NCBI GenBank assembly: GCA_018266835.1
Contig: JAFDZP010000002.1
Location: 324,419 to 388,418 of the forward strand
Length of the DNA: 64,000 nucleotides
From: Bacteroidota bacterium
GTDB lineage: Bacteria > Bacteroidota > Ignavibacteria > Tepidaquicellales > Tepidaquicellaceae
Direction of reading: 5' to 3'
A program made the position numbers and the translations under genes. Positions 62,306-64,000 of this stretch are shown here, piece by piece (position 1 is the first letter of the stretch; every line of letters begins with the position of its first letter). The notes beneath the pieces are model-generated. The model had not been told where the DNA came from. It worked only from the letters and a program-made list of their open reading frames with translations, and made no database searches.

Positions 62306-63757
62306 TTAACTCAACTCTTCAAATTTTTCTAACAGCCAGTCTTTATTCCTTATTATCGCACAATCCAATAACTCTTTTTTGAAATGAGAAATATCATCTT
62401 CTGCTCCCGATTTTTTCTTTAACAAAATTAAATAGTACTTTAGAAAATTTGTACATTTTTCTCTATAAATACCATTAGCGGTCTCATTTCTTATATTATA
62501 CTGTTTTAAAGTCTCAGCCTGAGAGAAACCTGCCTCTGTAAAGCCAAGTTCAAAATAATTTATCATCCGTAGAACTTTAGAATCAATTTTAAATAAAATA
62601 TCTTCCTTATCTATTTTGAGCAGCGCCTCATTCGATTCTATATATTTTTTCTGTCTCGATAAAATTTTTGCTTTGTAGTAATTATAAAAATCACTTTTGG
62701 CATCTTCGGCAATCAGATTAATTTTGTTTTCAAGAAAGTCAGATGCCCAATCCAATTCCTTAACTAATATTGCCCCGTGAATAAGATTAACAAACACAAA
62801 TGCGCTCATTTTGCCCGTTTCATCTAATGCAATTTCTTTAGCAACCATTTCTTTCCCGGTTTGAAATAATACCTGTAATAATTCCTTATCATCAATTTTT
62901 GCGTGAGTATTTATAAGATTTCGTAACCAGATATACATTCTGTATTGGGCTTGTTTTGTCATTTTATCAATGCGTTCCTTGAATAACTTATACGATCTTT
63001 CAAAATTAAAAAAAAAATTCCCGTCTTTATTTTGCGTTGTAAGAAAAAATGAATAATATAATTCAATATCTTTATAATGAGGACTATTATTTTTCTTCAA
63101 ACCGCTTATTAACTTAGCAACATCCACGCAGTCAAAAAATAATTTTACAATATCATATTTCCCCGATTGCTCATTTGAGGAAACCCTGGCAATATAACTT
63201 GAGTGCTCGAATATAAACTCTGCAAAGAAAAAAGCAAATAATGGTTCATTGAGATTATTTCGCGAATAATTTTTTGGTTTAATTTTTCTTCTGTCATTAA
63301 ATAGATCTAACTCTGTAACTAGATGATACTTATTAAGATTTTTTTTGTAAAAACTGTCTTCTATTAACTCATTCTCATCATACAAATTATTGTAATTTTT
63401 ATTAAACTCTTTATCAAGATATCTTGCATTTGTTTCGCTTAGTAATTTCAATCCAAAGTCAAAAGAGCCTTCATGGTTTATAAATCCTAAAAATCTTTCT
63501 GCAAGATTACCTAAATCTGTAAAAAGATTTCTGATAGTTCCTTCGTTAAATGTTTTTCCGGGATAAAGTTTTTTATAAATATTTTCATTCGTAAGCTTAG
63601 GGCTTTCAAATATCGGATAGTATTTATTTACAGCGTAAAATAATTTTGTAAGGTCTTTTGAACGGTTAAAAAATGGAGAATTAATGAATCTATCAAACTC
63701 AGCAAACTCCTCTTTAGATAAAGTTGATAAAATACGGAAAGCCTTAATTTGATTCAT
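62306..63757 (-). CDS. Cytoplasmic alpha-helical protein of unknown function, copy 3
   Basis: A 483-residue member of the same family. Hallmark: RILSTLSKEEFAEFDRFINS, PFFNRSKDLTKLF, ENIYKKLYPGKTFNEGTIRN, LFTDLGNLAERFLGFINHE. It shares NARYLDKEFNKNYNN and QNKDGNFFFNFERSYKLF with copy 2 and ends IRNKDWLLEKFEELS. It has no secretion signal. It is divergent from LRR gene 3 across 185 bases. Confidence 0.8.
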   Translation of the reverse strand: MNQIKAFRILSTLSKEEFAEFDRFINSPFFNRSKDLTKLFYAVNKYYPIFESPKLTNENIYKKLYPGKTFNEGTIRNLFTDLGNLAERFLGFINHEGSFDFGLKLLSETNARYLDKEFNKNYNNLYDENELIEDSFYKKNLNKYHLVTELDLFNDRRKIKPKNYSRNNLNEPLFAFFFAEFIFEHSSYIARVSSNEQSGKYDIVKLFFDCVDVAKLISGLKKNNSPHYKDIELYYSFFLTTQNKDGNFFFNFERSYKLFKERIDKMTKQAQYRMYIWLRNLINTHAKIDDKELLQVLFQTGKEMVAKEIALDETGKMSAFVFVNLIHGAILVKELDWASDFLENKINLIAEDAKSDFYNYYKAKILSRQKKYIESNEALLKIDKEDILFKIDSKVLRMINYFELGFTEAGFSQAETLKQYNIRNETANGIYREKCTNFLKYYLILLKKKSGAEDDISHFKKELLDCAIIRNKDWLLEKFEELS

Positions 63758-63876
63758 TCTTTTGTGTGGTTTAGGGGTTAAACTGCAAGACTTCTAATAT
63801 TATAATTAACAATATTTTATACGAAAAACTCCTAAATATATTGTACTTTATTTGGTTAAAAGTTAAAAAAATTGTT

Positions 63877-63908
63877 TTTGCAGATTAGCACTGTTCCCCG
63901 TATTTTAA
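63877..63908 (+). promoter_or_regulatory. Promoter of LRR gene 3
   Basis: TTTG at 63877-63880, 20 bases, then TATTTTAA at 63901-63908, two bases off TAnnTTTG. Its layout and 34-base leader match LRR gene 2, including AGAAT directly before the ATG. Confidence 0.55.
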
Positions 63909-63942
63909 TCAAAATTTTTGATTAAAAAAATCTTAAAAGAAT

Positions 63943-64000
63943 ATGAAAATTTTTTTAATATTTGCCGCAACCATGTTTGTAATACTAAATTCCTCTGCTC
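63943..64000 (+). CDS. Start of a third small secreted LRR-module protein (cut by window end)
   Basis: An ATG at 63943 opens a frame to the window edge, giving the first 19 residues MKIFLIFAATMFVILNSSA, a typical signal peptide that resembles copy 2 (MKKIIIPIFILISLIIMNST). Position, promoter and the AGAAT-ATG context match copy 2, so this is probably LRR copy 3, although the repeats themselves are outside the window. Confidence 0.6.
   Translation, partial: MKIFLIFAATMFVILNSSA

Overview
The window is A+T-rich and looks like the chromosome of an Ignavibacteria/Chlorobi-Bacteroidetes group bacterium. The clues are a C-terminal secretion signal of the NYPNPFNPST type (type IX secretion), Bacteroidetes-style promoters (TTTG, 19-20 bases, TAnnTTTG), mostly weak ribosome-binding sites with many TTG starts, an HPF-HprK pair, and several families common in that group (BatA-like, DUF4783, DUF2795, CzcA fused to TolC). 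No transposase, integrase, phage gene or CRISPR array was seen. Assignments rest on reading the sequence and on family knowledge; no database search was run.

1-20.7 kb is mostly envelope and housekeeping. It holds the tail of an outer-membrane-type protein, an ECF sigma/anti-sigma/Spy-like operon, a TPR protein, a type IX cargo protein, MarC, CapA, a nucleotidyltransferase, a SnoaL-like protein, a BatA-like protein, thiamine pyrophosphokinase with a solute:sodium symporter, a patatin-Omp85 fusion, two tandem PDZ/multi-TM/GAF/PP2C phosphatases and adenylosuccinate lyase. lexA follows on the other strand.

21.4-28.1 kb has a 1-kb gene-free island packed with several families of short repeats (paired 11-mers, nested hairpins, a cloverleaf-shaped palindrome). 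Beyond it are five tandem paralogous outer-membrane beta-barrel genes, the last one frameshifted.

28.3-34.6 kb is a TetR-HlyD-ABC-ABC-ABC2-ABC2 operon laid out like E. coli cecR-ybhGFSR, followed by a GNAT acetyltransferase. 34.9-45.8 kb holds hpf-hprK, an OppABC-like peptide uptake set without ATPases, a small acidic DUF2795 protein with its own promoter and terminator, an Omp85 protein, DNA polymerase III delta prime and an Ig-like lipoprotein. 45.8-57.5 kb is on the minus strand: a 1384-residue NtrY-like kinase, a DUF4783 protein, a DUF2202 ferritin-like protein with a possible 50-residue upstream gene, and a heavy-metal RND system in which the inner-membrane pump is fused to the outer-membrane channel. 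tRNA-Arg(ACG) follows.

57.9-64 kb is the most unusual part. Small secreted leucine-rich-repeat proteins (plus strand) alternate with roughly 485-residue cytoplasmic alpha-helical proteins of unknown function (minus strand). Two divergent spacers are 184 and 185 bp long with matching promoter elements, and a third copy runs off the right edge. This repeated two-gene module is the best candidate here for an undescribed system.
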